Positions 33,524-45,553 of a DNA stretch of 64,000 nucleotides are shown here, piece after piece. How positions within the stretch are numbered: the first letter of the stretch is position 1; each line of letters begins with the position of its first letter. Made by a program: the position numbers and the translations under genes. Under the pieces are notes generated by a model. It saw only the letters and a program-made list of their open reading frames with translations. It was not told where the DNA came from and did not search any database. This stretch comes from Amaranthus tricolor. Its lineage: Eukaryota > Streptophyta > Magnoliopsida > Caryophyllales > Amaranthaceae. The stretch is taken from contig NC_080052.1 of assembly GCF_026212465.1 (NCBI RefSeq), positions 15,362,915-15,426,914 on the forward strand, in the 5' to 3' direction.

Positions 33524-35334
33524 AACCCAACCAAAATTTTTTTTTCTGAGTTTTGTGTTTTTAACTTGTGTACTGTCTTGTGTTTTTGGGATGTTTGGAA
33601 GGCTTGGTTACTTGGAATGATATGTCATGATTTCATTTTTTTTTATTCCACCCACCCACCCACCCTTTAGAGGGTCCTTTATAGCCTTATTGGCTTGAGT
33701 GTGCCACCCCTTCCTTTTGCACCTTCTTTCGAGCCTTCAAGCATTCGAGATGATGCTTGGTCTTGCTTAGGGGGAGGGTGCACTTCCCTTTTTGTGCATA
33801 TATGTCGTGTTTGTTTTTTTCTCTTATTTTATGTCTTTTGCTATTACCCTTGCTCCTATTTATATATGCCTATTCTATTCATACCCTTTTTGGATCCTGC
33901 TTTTTAAACCCCGACCTAGGTTTTGTTTGAGTGTGAGAGCATGGGTACTCTTTGACTTGGGGTTCCATTCCTTTGATTTGGCATAAGTAGGATTCTAAGT
34001 GATCCTCCTTAGGGAACGCGAAGCGCACTTGGATTAGTGGCGTCGCCATAGATGTTGAGCAAATAAAAATGAACCTATTGTCAAGTTTGATTAAGCCTTC
34101 TCCATATGATATATGCTTGTTTTTGAGATGTTTGATGTGTAGCACACCAGGCATGACTTTACGAACTTAGGCATTGTATGGATCTAGTTGCTACTTTGGA
34201 TCGGACCTATCCCTTTTTTTCTCACCCCCTTGTTAACCTACATTATAACCCACTTTCTTTCATATCTCATTTGAGCCTTCTTCTTTCTTTCTTATCCCTT
34301 CACTTTTCACCTTCCTTTACCTTCATCATAACCCTTTTGTAGAATACTAGTTGGTTTGATTGATGGTATGTTGGTGGTTGGTGTATCACACTTGGCATAA
34401 GTCTTTAGCTTGTCTTTGATTTTTGTTTTTTTTTCTTGAGGTCGCCACTTGTATATATCTTGGTGATGTTTTGATTTTAGACATGTATGTGTATATATTT
34501 AGTTGGTATTGTACGACTCTAAGAGTCCTTTGGTATTACTACCCGCTTTTGGTAGTATTTTGTTTGTTTTCATATTATTTTACAAAAAAAGAAGAAAAAA
34601 AAAACAAAAACAAAGAGAAAAAAAAAAGAAAAAAAAGGTCAAAAAAATTGTATAGAAATTTTTACTATTTAATAAATGCTAAGTTGTGCGAAACCATGGC
34701 TCATTTTGGTTTGTTTTTGGTTAACAAACTAGTAATGCTACCCCTTTTGTAACCTTACCCTTCCTTATCCTTTCTACGTTTCATCATACTCTAACCTTCA
34801 CCATTTCACCTCTTTTAGGTTGATCCACCTATAATAATGAAGTCCTACCCTTTGATTCCTCGAGTACCAAGGTGCGAAACAAGGATACATCTTTGTGTTA
34901 GAGATCATATTAGATTGAGCCATAGGTTGAGCGAGAGTGATGCCTAAACACATTTGAGTGTGGTTGTCATTTAGATTACACATACCTATAGTGAGGTTTG
35001 CTCGCATCTTTGTGATTGGCTTGGGAGCTTCAGCTCAGTTTGGTTGTTTGGTGTGTCTTGTGTGGGCCATTTAGAGACTAACTTGGGAGCCTCGGGTTGT
35101 CACTTCAAGTTAATGGAGCTACGAGACCAAGAGTGTATCCATATCTTTTTGTGCTTTCTAAACCTTTGGTCGAATTTTTGATGTTTGTTTTTGCAAAGCC
35201 AACTTATCAATGCAAGTGTGTTCATCATTTATTTTATTCCATAGGGATGTGTTTTGCTTGCATGTGCTATTATTTTGCGGTTTTTCATTTTGTTTGATTT
35301 CTTGCTCTTCTTGCTTGAGGACAAGCAAGGTCTT
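33524..35334 (+). other. Non-coding 3' internal region of the Athila-like element
   Basis: About 1.8 kb without convincing ORF. It contains GGGGGAGGGTGC at 33770 and an A/G-rich run at 34583-34650. Confidence 0.6.
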
Positions 35335-35347
35335 GCTTAGGGGGAGT
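35335..35347 (+). other. Polypurine tract of the Athila-like element
   Basis: GCTTAGGGGGAGT directly precedes the LTR start TGATAAAC. Confidence 0.85.
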
Positions 35348-36805
35348 TGATAAACTTTGTTTTTACCTTCTATTTAGGCATAATATACGTTGACTATACC
35401 TTGGTTCCCGTGCATTTCCATTGTGTTTGGTTGGTTTTACGCCCTTTGGTAGAGTATCATGTTTGTTGCTCATTTTTGCAGAGTGATTACCTATTTTTGA
35501 GCTTTAAAGCATGCTAGCTTAGAGGACGCATGGATAAATGTTGAGGAAAAAATGAGGCCAAAAGGTGGAGAAAAGTTCAACCCGAGCAAAGTAAGAAGCA
35601 TCATTTATACAAAGTCAACTTAAGTGCTAATGGAGGTCAGCTAGCTCAGATTTTGGTGGATATCTTGAAGGAAGGCAAAATTTTGGTTCGTTAGCTTCGA
35701 ATCGACTAGTCACAGGTCGAATTTAGAGTTATAAACTTATAAAGAAGGAGATAGAGCGTTTTCAAAATGGCGTACAAAATCTACAAGCATGCCCAACAGC
35801 AGTAACAACGAAAAAAGCATTGTACTAAGGGGCTTCGAACCAACAACCTCCAGCACAGCAGGCTGCATGTTTTTTCTCCCTTCTCTAATCATGTTCATAT
35901 TTTGTGGGTAACTTCTAATCCTTCATTATTTTAGTATTTCGTTATATATATCTTGATTTGAGTTGATTTATAATATTTCTCTATTTTTCTTGATTAGTTC
36001 TTTTGTCATGTTCATTTTTAAGTTATTGGTTCTAAAATGGTTTTGTTTGTTGTTGATGATTTTTTTCGTTGTAATGTTGATTAGAGAGTAGTTATCTAGG
36101 GTTAGGAGTTGACTCATCTTGTGCTAATGGATTGATTATGGTAACAAATGGGTCGATATTGGTTTGATTGTGAACTCGAAAGTGGGTTACTCCGCTTATT
36201 GTGTTGAGAAGACCAAATCGCCTTTCAAGCACTAACGAGAATTGGGTTTGTGGGAGTTTTGACCTTCTCTCAATGGGTAGAGTGGAGGGCAAGAGATCAA
36301 CAAGAGTTGACCCTTCCACTCAACCCATTGAACGAGAGTTTTACCCTTAACCTACGAGAGTAGGGAAGGATTGACGGGTTGTTGGATTTTTGTTGCCCGT
36401 GGGTCTTGTTCTCATTCACGAGAGTGATGGGAACGGGATTCTCGGAGGCGATCCCAAGCCCGATCCAAGATTGGATCGCTCTTCGTATTTGAATTTACAC
36501 CTTTGCGATCGAGAAAAAGTAAACCCTGAATTCACCATATAAGGCTTGTTGCACACGAGTTAGCACCTACCCCGATGTTTCTTTGTTTATTGCTTTCATT
36601 TTGGTGACCATAGCTCATAACCAATCTTCCGTTACATAATCCCCTAACACCTAAGGAGGCCCTACGTCCCGCTAGGTCCCGCAACTCGTCTCCCTGTGGA
36701 TCGACCCCCTACTTTCCACTACGCTTTTGTAGTGTTAATTAAGGGTGTTTGTAAATTTTTTTTTGATTAGAGGCTTTAGCGACGATATTAAAAAGTCCTC
36801 TGTGA
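35348..36805 (+). repeat. 3' LTR of the Athila-like element
   Basis: 1458 bp, direct repeat of 28516-32056 minus the hAT elements and minus about 370 bp (junction near 35875). Ends CTCTGTGA; followed by TCAAC as the likely target duplicate. Confidence 0.9.
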
Positions 36806-37027
36806 TCAACTAATGTATGAAGATCAAAACATTCGCCCAAAAAGAGAACATGAAAAGAGATGAATTTTCTCTATTTGGAAAAAAGGGAAGTTGCGTGGTC
36901 GAATATAAAGGAATGTAGAGGAGATATAACCGATAGTGATTGAGAAAATAAGGGGTATGGTGTTGTAATTACAGGTGAAAATTATTTGTAAGTAGTTACA
37001 ATATCTTCTTAATAACGACAAGACAAT

Positions 37028-38345
37028 TGTTTTACGCGACCATACCGCAGTCTACTCGCGCATTTTACGCGACCATACCGTAGGCCAATCGCGCACGACT
37101 GGATGTTAAAAATCACTACAAACTTTAAACGGTCGTCTTTTCTCGATCGATTGTCGGAATTGGGTATTGTGAATGGGCTATGATATTTAGTGAAAAATAA
37201 ACAAGAACAAATGCACAAAGAAAACCAAACAAAACAGAGCAACAACAACATTGAACAAAGACACAAGATTTATGAAGCATCTATGAATATCTTCCCCTTA
37301 AAACAAGTTTCTTATCATTAAGATATCAAAATACATCAATGACTCAACTCACACAAGCCTTAAGAATACTCTCTCAAGATAATGATTGAACCTTTAATGT
37401 CAATCTCACACAAACATGCAAATAAAAAATAAAGAACTCTTATGGTTGAAACCCTAGTTGCCTCACTTGTGTTTGACTCTCTTAATACCCTAATGATGCT
37501 CTAAGACCCTTTTTCATAGTCCTATAACATATTAGGAAACCTTAGGATAAAACCCCAAAAGCCCATTACAAACCAGGTCGAGCGCCTCTTCTGAACATTC
37601 TGTTTTGCTGCTGGTTAACAGCTCAACGGAGCCACTATGCTCGGCCCACTCGAGCAAGCCTCCTTTGTCATTCCCTTGCAATCATCAAAGCATACCAAGT
37701 CTTCCACCTTGATCACTTCATCAAGTGATCCAAATTTCTATCCTCCATACTCTAGTGCACTCACATCTTCACTCTCAAGTGTGCAAGATAATGCATGCGT
37801 GAGCTATGAGGTGCTCGAAGTCTTCTCCAATGGCTTGAGATTTGGAACATAGCACAACATTGGGCATATAATATGTTGTTGGAAAGCTCTTGAAGCCTAG
37901 TTTCTAATGTCGCAAACCTTGAATTTATAAGATTTTTGTATAAAAATTTATGCCAAAAATATTGAACATGTAGCAAATTTCAGCACAACAAACTTTAAAC
38001 GATCGTCATTTCTCGCTCGGTTATCAGAATTGGGCATATAATATATCATTGGAAAGATCTTGAAGTCTAGGTTTTAATGCTGTAAACATTGTAATAATGT
38101 AATTTTTTTATTAAAAGGTTTGGCCAAAAGAGTGATCATGTATCAAATTTCAACACAAAACGTGAGATTAGGTTTATTTTCCGATTTTAAAAAATTGTTT
38201 CTTTTTTGAAATTAATATCTTTTATTTTAATTTAATTATTATCAATAAACTTATTTTAGTAATAATAGTGGTTGAATTTATAATTAAAAATAGATTTAAG
38301 TACATTTTAATAATTTCATTGAAAAAAAATAGCGACACAATGAAA
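37028..38345. other. Unclassified insert specific to unit B
   Basis: Unit A has unrelated sequence of about 0.35 kb here. The block starts with a 33-bp direct repeat (TTTTACGCGACCATACCG at 37031 and 37065) and contains two related phrases (ACTTTAAACGGTCGTC at 37129, ACTTTAAACGATCGTC at 37992). It is GC-richer than its surroundings and could be LTR-derived, but no terminus or protein is recognisable. Confidence 0.5.
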
Positions 38346-39999
38346 AGGATGGCGACTTTTAAGAATGGGGATCTTAATTCATTCACCATTAATGACCCTT
38401 TATAAATTAATTAAATTGATTAGATTATTACGGCATATTTAAGTTGTTTATTATCATGCATGAAATATTATATACTTTTATACTTATGAATAATATCTAG
38501 GTCAATATTAATGGTAACTAATATTTGATCATGTGTTGAATATTGTCTTTAATTTCTACTCTTACTACGTTTTTGGTAATTGATATTAACTTCTGGGATT
38601 CATAATGAAAATTTTGTTTAAATTTGGTCGGAACACCTCTTAATAAATTTAGTGCTCATGCTTATTTTCTTCAAAAATCTCATTTTCTACATAAAATTCA
38701 TTTTAATACATTATCATTTGAACATGTGGAATTAGGTCGTGATGAAAAATTATAAACAGAAAAAAAAATTTGTGATCAAACTTTGATTTCTATGGAAATG
38801 ACATGATATCCTGAGAATTTACGCTATAAATTATTTAATTATCACCAATTAGTATTGTTAACTAAACAGACCGTTACCCCTCAGAAAAAAAACTAATTGT
38901 AAAAGAAATATGGACATATGGTTCATTCAGAATAATGCAGATAGTTTATTATCAATATGGAGTAGATAAATAGATAGATGCATTCCCATAGTCATTCATC
39001 TACCTTTTGTGTTACTAAGACGAAAAAAATTATATGATTTACCATATTCTTGAGAAGTAATTTCTTACAAGACTATAGGTGACTTTGTTGTATTATTATG
39101 TTGGTAACAAGAATTGTTTTTGCATTTTGATGATATTGGATATAATTCAATCAAGTGAAAATCCTGATTTTAAATTTGGAGAACTTATGAAGATTAAGGG
39201 CCTGTTTGGTATAAAAGTTTTGGGCCTAAGTAAGGGAATCATTTAAGCCAATTTGTTACCCAATGTTTGGTATAGAATTATTGTAACCCAATCCATTACC
39301 TCAAGGAATCCATTATCCTTATTTTGTTACTGGTCAATTTACTCCAATAACAAAACACATTACTTTCTATTTCCTGTTAATTACATCCTCTCTACTCAAA
39401 TTACATCCTTTCTTCAATTTTGCTCCTGTGTTCGTTCAAATCTCCTTCAACAAGACAAAAATTCTGGTATATTTTCTCTAAATTTTTTGATATTTACTCC
39501 TTTTGATTCTTTGATGTTAATTTTCTCCTGTTCTGATTTTAATTTTTTTGCTCAATTTGGTTGTGTAAAATGAACCCTAATTTTTTTGAATTGTTTACGA
39601 TTTTCTGTTATTCTACCTTGTTTTGATTTGTGGTATTTGATTTGTAAGATTTTCTTCTGGTTGTTGTTTAATTTTTTGATTAGGCAAACTGGGGTTTCAA
39701 CTACTCCTTTTCAGAGGAATAATGCAATTCATGTGAGCCACAAGCAGGTACTTTATTTTTTTGGGCTTTTAAAACGTTTTTTTGAGCAAAATTGATGCGT
39801 TGTTGCATGTTTTGGTTGATTATGTTTTTGATTAATCGGTGTCAGAATGTAATTGATGTATCAAGTATTTTGGCGATGAAACATATTTACTTGTTTGTCT
39901 TCATGAGCTGCCTCTTTACCAATGTTTTAGATTACTGATGTGCTCGTAGGTTCTTGCCATTCTACTCCTCTCGTTTCTTTTATTAGTTGTATTAGTTTT

Positions 40000-40230
40000 T
40001 TTTCTTTTGTCCCCTTTTTATTTTGTAGGTGGGTCTACTTTTTTCTTTTATAGGTCTTTTTTTCTCATATACCTACGTCTCCATATCTTTTTCGAGCCGG
40101 GGGACTCCTTTGGCCACGTTCTCCTATATAGGTATGAGTTGCCGCCGTCCTTCCCTCCCCAGACTCTGTCCATAGTTTTTTCTATGAGCGGGATATACTG
40201 GGTTGGATGATGATAATGATGATGATGATT
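40000..40230 (+). mobile_element. Possible SINE 3' fragment inside the Harbinger element
   Basis: The text GGCCACGTTCTCCTATATAG, TGAGTTGCCGCC, CTTCCCTCCCCAGACTCTG and GGGATATACTGGGTTGGATG followed by a GATGAT tail recalls the 3' part of plant Au-type SINEs. Family assignment is from memory and needs alignment. No RNA polymerase III boxes identified. Confidence 0.35.
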
Positions 40231-40800
40231 AGTATGATAATGCTCTGTGCCTTTTATGTTTCTCTTTAAACATAGTAGCCATTTTGCTTGAATGTTCGGT
40301 GATACTTTGTCCATTTTTGTATATGTAATTTTTCCATTAGCTTGAATGTTCAGTGATACTTTGTCATTTTTGTGTATTTTACTGCTCGAAATACTTGCTT
40401 AGTGCTAAAATTTGTTTCCTACATGTGGATTACAAATACTTTGTCCATTTTTGTGTACAATTTTTTGGGGTTCTGGTTCGGTATGGCTGGAACTTTTGTG
40501 TTGAATTAGTACACTCTTTGTCATGATTCAAATTGTATTTTACAATTACTTTGTAAATAGAATTTTTCGTGTTGAATAAGGCTTTATACAATTAGAAATT
40601 GAATTGTGCTCAAAATTGAATTGTTACTGGAATTTTCAAAGAGCAACTAGAAACCCAAGAAGTTTATAAATAGTATTTGATTCTTTAGCATAAATCCTCC
40701 ATTAACGTATTTCTATGAAAACGATACACATCAACTTGATTACTGGAATTTCTATCCTCCAAGCATTATTTGATTCTTTGAATATTTTCCTTTTTGTTCG

Positions 40801-41848
40801 ATGAAATTCCAAATGGAACAATTTATGGAACCATCTATTGCTCACTTTTTCATAAGAAGTGGAGAGACCGTGAGTCGGCAGTTCAACTTATATCTGAGGG
40901 CTATACTTAAGTTGCATGACCATTTGCTTTACAAGCCCACACCAATATTAGAAGAATGTGAAGAAGAAAGGTGGAAACCTTTTAAGGTACAAGTTGCTTA
41001 ATCATCTAATTTTTACCCATAATCATACGTGTATTATTTATAAGAGTGAGTATTTTTATTTGATTTTATAGAATTGTTTAGGAGCGTTGGATGGTACCTA
41101 CATAAATGTAACTGTGCATCCCCAAGATCGTGGTAAATATCGGACAAGAAAAGGTACCATTGCTATGAATGTGTTGGGTGTTTGTGCACCCAACATGCAA
41201 TTTATCTATGTTCTTTCGGGTTGGGAAGGCTCTACTCACGATGTCTATGTCCTTCGCAATGCTCTCACTAGGCCAAATGGCTTTAGGGTTCCTAGAGGTA
41301 AATTTAACATGTATTTATTAAAAGAAGAATCATATAGTTAATAAAACTCACTTTAATCATCTAATTTCAATAATTTTGAAGGTAACTATTATTTGGTCGA
41401 TGGGGGGTATACAAACTGTGAGGGTTTTCTTGCTCCATATAGAGGGCAACTATATCATCTTAAGGAATGGACAGATAGACAACCACTAACTGCAGAAGAG
41501 TATTACAATATGAAGCATGCTCGAGCAAGAAATGTAATTGAAAGATGTTTTGGGTTACTTAAAGGAAGATAAAGTATACTTAGAAGCCCCTCCTTTTTCC
41601 CTATTCGAACTCAAGGACGTATTGTGATGGCTTGTTGTTTACTTCACAATTTAATAAGGAAAGTGATGCCCACAGATGATGTAGAAGAATAGAATATGAG
41701 TGATGACGATTCCGATAACGATTACGATGATGAAGTTGAATACATTACTACAATAGCTACTTCTGATCGATGGACTAATTATAGAAATATGTTAGCTCAA
41801 GATTTGTTTAATGCTTGGAAGGTAAGAGTTAGACAAGGTTTATACTAA
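40801..41848 (+). pseudogene. PIF/Harbinger DDE transposase, with two introns
   Basis: Exon 1 (40801-40986) reads FFIRSGETVSRQFNLYLRAI. Exon 2 (41072-41297) starts NCLGALDGTYINVTVHPQDR (first catalytic Asp) and has LSGWEGSTHDVYVL. Exon 3 (41382-41848) has YYLVDGGYTNCEGFLAPYRG (second Asp) and ARARNVIERCFGLLKGR (Glu). Introns 40987-41071 and 41298-41381 have GT-AG ends. The acidic triad is intact, but a TAA follows GLLKGR and a TAG lies about 40 codons later, so the C-terminus cannot be made. The Met of exon 1 is the first available and may not be the true start. Confidence 0.9.
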
Positions 41849-42023
41849 ACGATTGTTTGATTGTTTGATTGTTTGAATGCTACGTCTGCCACACAATCGT
41901 ACCAATAGATTCTTTAAGAACAAGATTCATACATTTCTAGTTTCTGATACTTTCTCATTATTGTGCACTGACAAAATATAAATAATTTCACTTTAGTTTA
42001 TATGTATATTGCATGTACTTGAA

Positions 42024-43267
42024 ATGGAGGTGAATACCATTAGCCAAGGGGGAAGTAGTAGAAGGAGGGGCAAGAATAAGCGCTTTTGGACATGTCAAGA
42101 ATATTCGATGCTAATAAAGTATTTACACCAATTGTCTACTGATCCTACGTGGAAAGTGAGGGCGGTTTTGAAAATGGTTACATGAGTAGGTTGGAAGAGT
42201 TGATTAATGGTGAGCTTCCTAGTTATGGTTTGAAGGCTTTTCCGTACATTGAATCAAGAATCAAACATTGGTCTGAGAAATACAGTGCACTAGCTGAGAT
42301 GTTATCTACTTCGGGATTTGGATGGGATGCCGACAAGAAGATGTTGCAAGTAGAGAGAGCAGTGTTCGATGAATGGGCAAAGATAAAGTTTTCTGGGATC
42401 TTTTATACATTACTTTCTGAATATTGTGCAAAAGGTCTACTGATATGTTTTTGTTTCTTGTTTTGGATTTTGTAGATGGGGTTTTTGAAAGGTACATGCA
42501 AGTTTCATGCCATTATTCAATGCTTCTGTACACTTCATTTAACTTTATTGTTGATTTGTCCATAATCAATGTACATGAGAGTAGGGACTGTAGCAGTCCA
42601 CATGATTGCTTTAATATTTTATTTCTTGTTTTGGAATAGGTTCATAAGAAGGCTAAAGGATTGTATGGGGTACCTTTTCCTCACTATGACATCCTTGAGG
42701 AGATTTATGCTAAAGATAAGGCCACGGGTGATCAAAGTGAGTCTTTTGTGGAAGCAATCAATTGCATAGATGTTAAAGTTACAAAGAAGTCAATTTTCGT
42801 AGATAGTGATGAGGAGGATGATGCGGATTCAAGAAGTCTGTCGACTACTCACTCTATACAATTCAAGAAGCGCTCGATTAAACAAGAGAATGAAAATTCA
42901 ACATCTTTAAAAAAAACTCAAGCTCAAGGAATTGAAACGAAAGAAAACTCTTCAAAGTGATGTTGATGATTTAGTTTCTTCTCTTCATGAAGCTACAAGT
43001 AATTTCGGGAAATTTTCTGATAATATTAATATTAATCATGGCACGATGGCTAATGCATGGGCCAAAGTCGAGGAGAGAGAGCAGAAGATGGATGAAAAAG
43101 TGAATAAAGTCTTGGAAGAGGTTATGAAATTAGATGGCATCTCACCCTCTGAAGCTTTAGAAGTAGCTACAATTCTCATTGTTGAAGAACACAAGCTTCG
43201 AATCATTTATCAACCTCATTCGAACCTCAAGAAACAATATGTGCCCAATCTTCTTAAGAAAAAGTGA
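42024..43267 (+). pseudogene. Myb/SANT-like partner protein of the Harbinger element
   Basis: Begins at ATG 42024 (MEVNTISQGGSSRRRGKNKR) with a trihelix/Myb-SANT-like fold (FWTCQEYSMLIKYLHQL). A one-base shift near 42148 leads to NGYMSRLEELINGELPSYGL and IESRIKHWSEKYSALAEML. After an intron region (about 42400-42640) it resumes AKGLYGVPFPHYDILEEIYA. A second shift near 42920 leads to a coiled-coil tail (WAKVEEREQKMDEKVNKVLE) ending in TGA at 43267. In PIF/Harbinger elements this protein binds DNA and helps the transposase enter the nucleus. It is broken here. Confidence 0.88.
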
Positions 43268-43783
43268 AAGTGGTCATCTAAAAAGACATGAGTTAAGATG
43301 TTGTTATTAGTGGTTGAACTTGTAGTATGTGCTTGCAGATTATTAGTTGAATACTTGAATAATAGTATTGCAAATTGCTATGTTTGATCTTATTTAGGCT
43401 TGAACTATGTTGAGTTTTATCAAGGAAATCTTGTTTTAATGTTTGCTTAAGTTAATTTTTTTACAAAAATGGACAAAATGCTCTTTGCAGATTATTACAA
43501 AAAAATCAACTTATGTAACAAACCAAACAATAAGTAAGGGAAACGTAAACAAGTGTTTTCCTTACATTGTTATACCGTACAACATATAACCATAACCCTT
43601 ACCTTTACCCTTACCCCTCTTTATTAATTCCCTTTCCCTTACCATTTCTCTTTCCATACCAAACACCCCCTAAATATATTCAATTATTATAGGTGATCAT
43701 AGTATTTATTTAAAATCAACTTTGATTTGTACACTAATTAGATTAGTTATTACTAACTATAATCGGGTCGTATGAGATCACAC

Positions 43784-43960
43784 CACTAGAAAAAAAATAC
43801 ATTCACACCGACTAACCAAAACAATCGGAAATTAGTCGCCATAGCTCTATACCGACTAATTTTCAACTATTTCGGTTAGTCGGTATATAGTTCGTAGATA
43901 AATAATATTAGTCGTAATTTTAGTTGGAATTCTAACTAACCTTTTGTTGGTATGTAGTTT
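43784..43960 (+). repeat. CACTA-like terminus with subterminal repeats, unit B
   Basis: CACTAGAAAAAAAATAC at 43784 is followed by ACCGACTAACC, CGGAAATTAGTCG, ACCGACTAA and TTTCGGTTAGTCGGTATATA, inverted subterminal repeats as in CACTA elements. No matching TAGTG end was found to the right. Confidence 0.6.
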
Positions 43961-44345
43961 GTAATACCCAGCTAATTTCGTATTTTAAGAATAAAATATT
44001 AATAAAAAATAATAAAATGTAAATAATGGATATTTAATAATAACATAAAGTATAGTATAGGTTGGTTAGTTTTATTTTAAACGTTACGTTTTTTCATGGG
44101 CGGCATATAACGTATGTATAGATTTAAAAATAATAATAATATTAAAAAAAAAGGCCAATTTTCGGATTTATGGGAGGGGAATAATTGTATTTATTTTGGA
44201 ATTTAAATGTTGTCTTAGTTGAGGAATTTAATATCATGAATAGAACCCATAACCCTAATCCCATTACCAATTTCGAACAAAAATAAAAAAATCCCTTGTT
44301 CTCCCTCTGTGCCGCTACGCATAGAGGAAGAAGGAGATTTCATAT

Positions 44346-44840
44346 TGCTCGGCTTTTCTTGTTCATTGATTTTTGAATTATTCTTTTTTTGAATTTTTGT
44401 AAGTCTTGTTCAATACACTTTTCAAATTTCTATGTTCATGTATATTTTAAGTTTATGATAAAGTAGAATTCTTTTGCATTTATTTGTTAAAATGTTTGAT
44501 TTATGGCTTTTATTTGAATTTCATGAAAATATAATTTAATATAATTGTTATTTTTATTTTTTTAAAAAAGCATGTTTTATAAATAAAAAAACATAAAATT
44601 GTTTTTTTTTATAAAAATATATATATTTCGTTTGTTAAAAAACTAAATATATATGTATATAGTATTGATATATAGATCTAGTAGTCTCGATATTTGAAAA
44701 TTCGATTTACATAGTGGTTTTATATTCTATATAGTAGCAATATACTTTTATAAAACATAAGTGGTAGCAAATCTTTAAAAAAATTCCAGAGAATAGCATT
44801 GTAATAATTTACTTAAAATTCGAAAAAATGTTTTCTCTCC
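44346..44840. other. AT-rich DNA after unit B
   Basis: Very T-rich, with GTAAGTC-like donor near 44398 after a leader-like sequence; could be first exon/intron of a lost CACTA gene. No ORF. Confidence 0.4.
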
Positions 44841-45387
44841 ATGCGACATGGTTTATCGCTAAGCAAGAGTCAACGTCCTTCAGACATTGATGAGATTAAA
44901 CGAATGAGTAGTGTACCTTATGCTTTAACAATAGGGTCCATTATATATGCTATGATTTGCACTCGCTATATGTTTCATATGCTTTGAGTATGTGTAGCAA
45001 ATACCAATCAAATCCAGGTGATGCACACTAGAATACAATTAAGAATATCCTAAAGTACTTCAGAAGAACTAAGGATCATTTATTGGCGTATGGAGGAGAA
45101 AGGGAATTAAGGGTTTAAGGTTACACTGATGCAAGTTTCCAAATAGACAAACATGACTTACGATCTCAATCTGGTTTCATCTTTTGCTGAATGGAGGGGC
45201 TATGAGCTCGTAAAGTTCAAAGCAAAGCACAATAGCTGATTCTACGGCAAAGGCTGCGGTTGATACAGCAAAAGAGGGAAAATTTGAAAAAAATAAGATT
45301 ATTTAACAACTTAATTCCAAAAATAAGCTCCGTGAAAACTTATTTCCCAAAATAAGCGTCTGTACATCCAAGCCTAGCCTCGGGAAG

Positions 45388-45553
45388 AGTCGCTGTTAGT
45401 AACAGCGAAAGTGAAAAAAAAAAATTAAAAGCCCAAAGTCGCTGTTAGTAACAGCGACTTTAAAAAAAAATTTAAAAGCCCAAAGTCGCTGTTACTAACA
45501 GCGACTTAAAAAAAAAATTTTTTTTTTTTAAGTCGCTGTTAGTAACAGCGACT
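45388..45553. repeat. Palindrome cluster, left arm (4 copies of a 23-bp motif)
   Basis: Copies start at 45388, 45437, 45484 and 45531. Each reads GTCGCTGTTA, one central base, TAACAGCGAC, so every copy is itself a hairpin. Confidence 0.95.

Larger units (their letters stand above)
28516..36805 (+). mobile_element. Non-autonomous Athila-like LTR retrotransposon
   Basis: Two LTRs start TGATAAACTTYG (28516, 35348) and end CCTCTGT[C/G]A (32056, 36805). A primer site TGGTGCCGTTGCCGGGGA follows LTR1, and the purine tract TTAGGGGGAGT precedes LTR2. The internal 3.3 kb has gag-like and membrane-segment ORFs but no protease, RT or integrase that I can find. The motif AAGAAGCGCTTGTTGGGAGG near 33505 and the GAGGACAAGCAAGGT phrase before the purine tract are typical of Athila-like plant elements. 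Flanks ACAAC and TCAAC match 4 of 5. Confidence 0.88.
39197..43670 (+). mobile_element. PIF/Harbinger DNA transposon
   Basis: 4.47 kb with inverted ends AGGGCCTGTTTGGTATAAAA and, reversed, GGGGGTGTTTGGTATGGAA. Inside are a DDE transposase gene and a Myb/SANT-like gene, the two-gene set of PIF/Harbinger. Unit A shows the site without insertion (GAAGATTAGATATATTC, about 26460). Here the flanks read GAAGATTA and TAAATATATTC, so the target duplication is TA or a mutated TTA. Both genes are broken. Confidence 0.95.
27818..44345 (+). repeat. Duplicated segment, unit B, expanded by insertions
   Basis: Same segment order as unit A but stretched from about 2.4 kb of shared sequence to 16.5 kb. The insertions are a MITE (27987-28318), an Athila-like LTR element (28516-36805), an unclassified block (about 37028-38345) and a PIF/Harbinger element (39197-43670). 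Confidence 0.9.
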
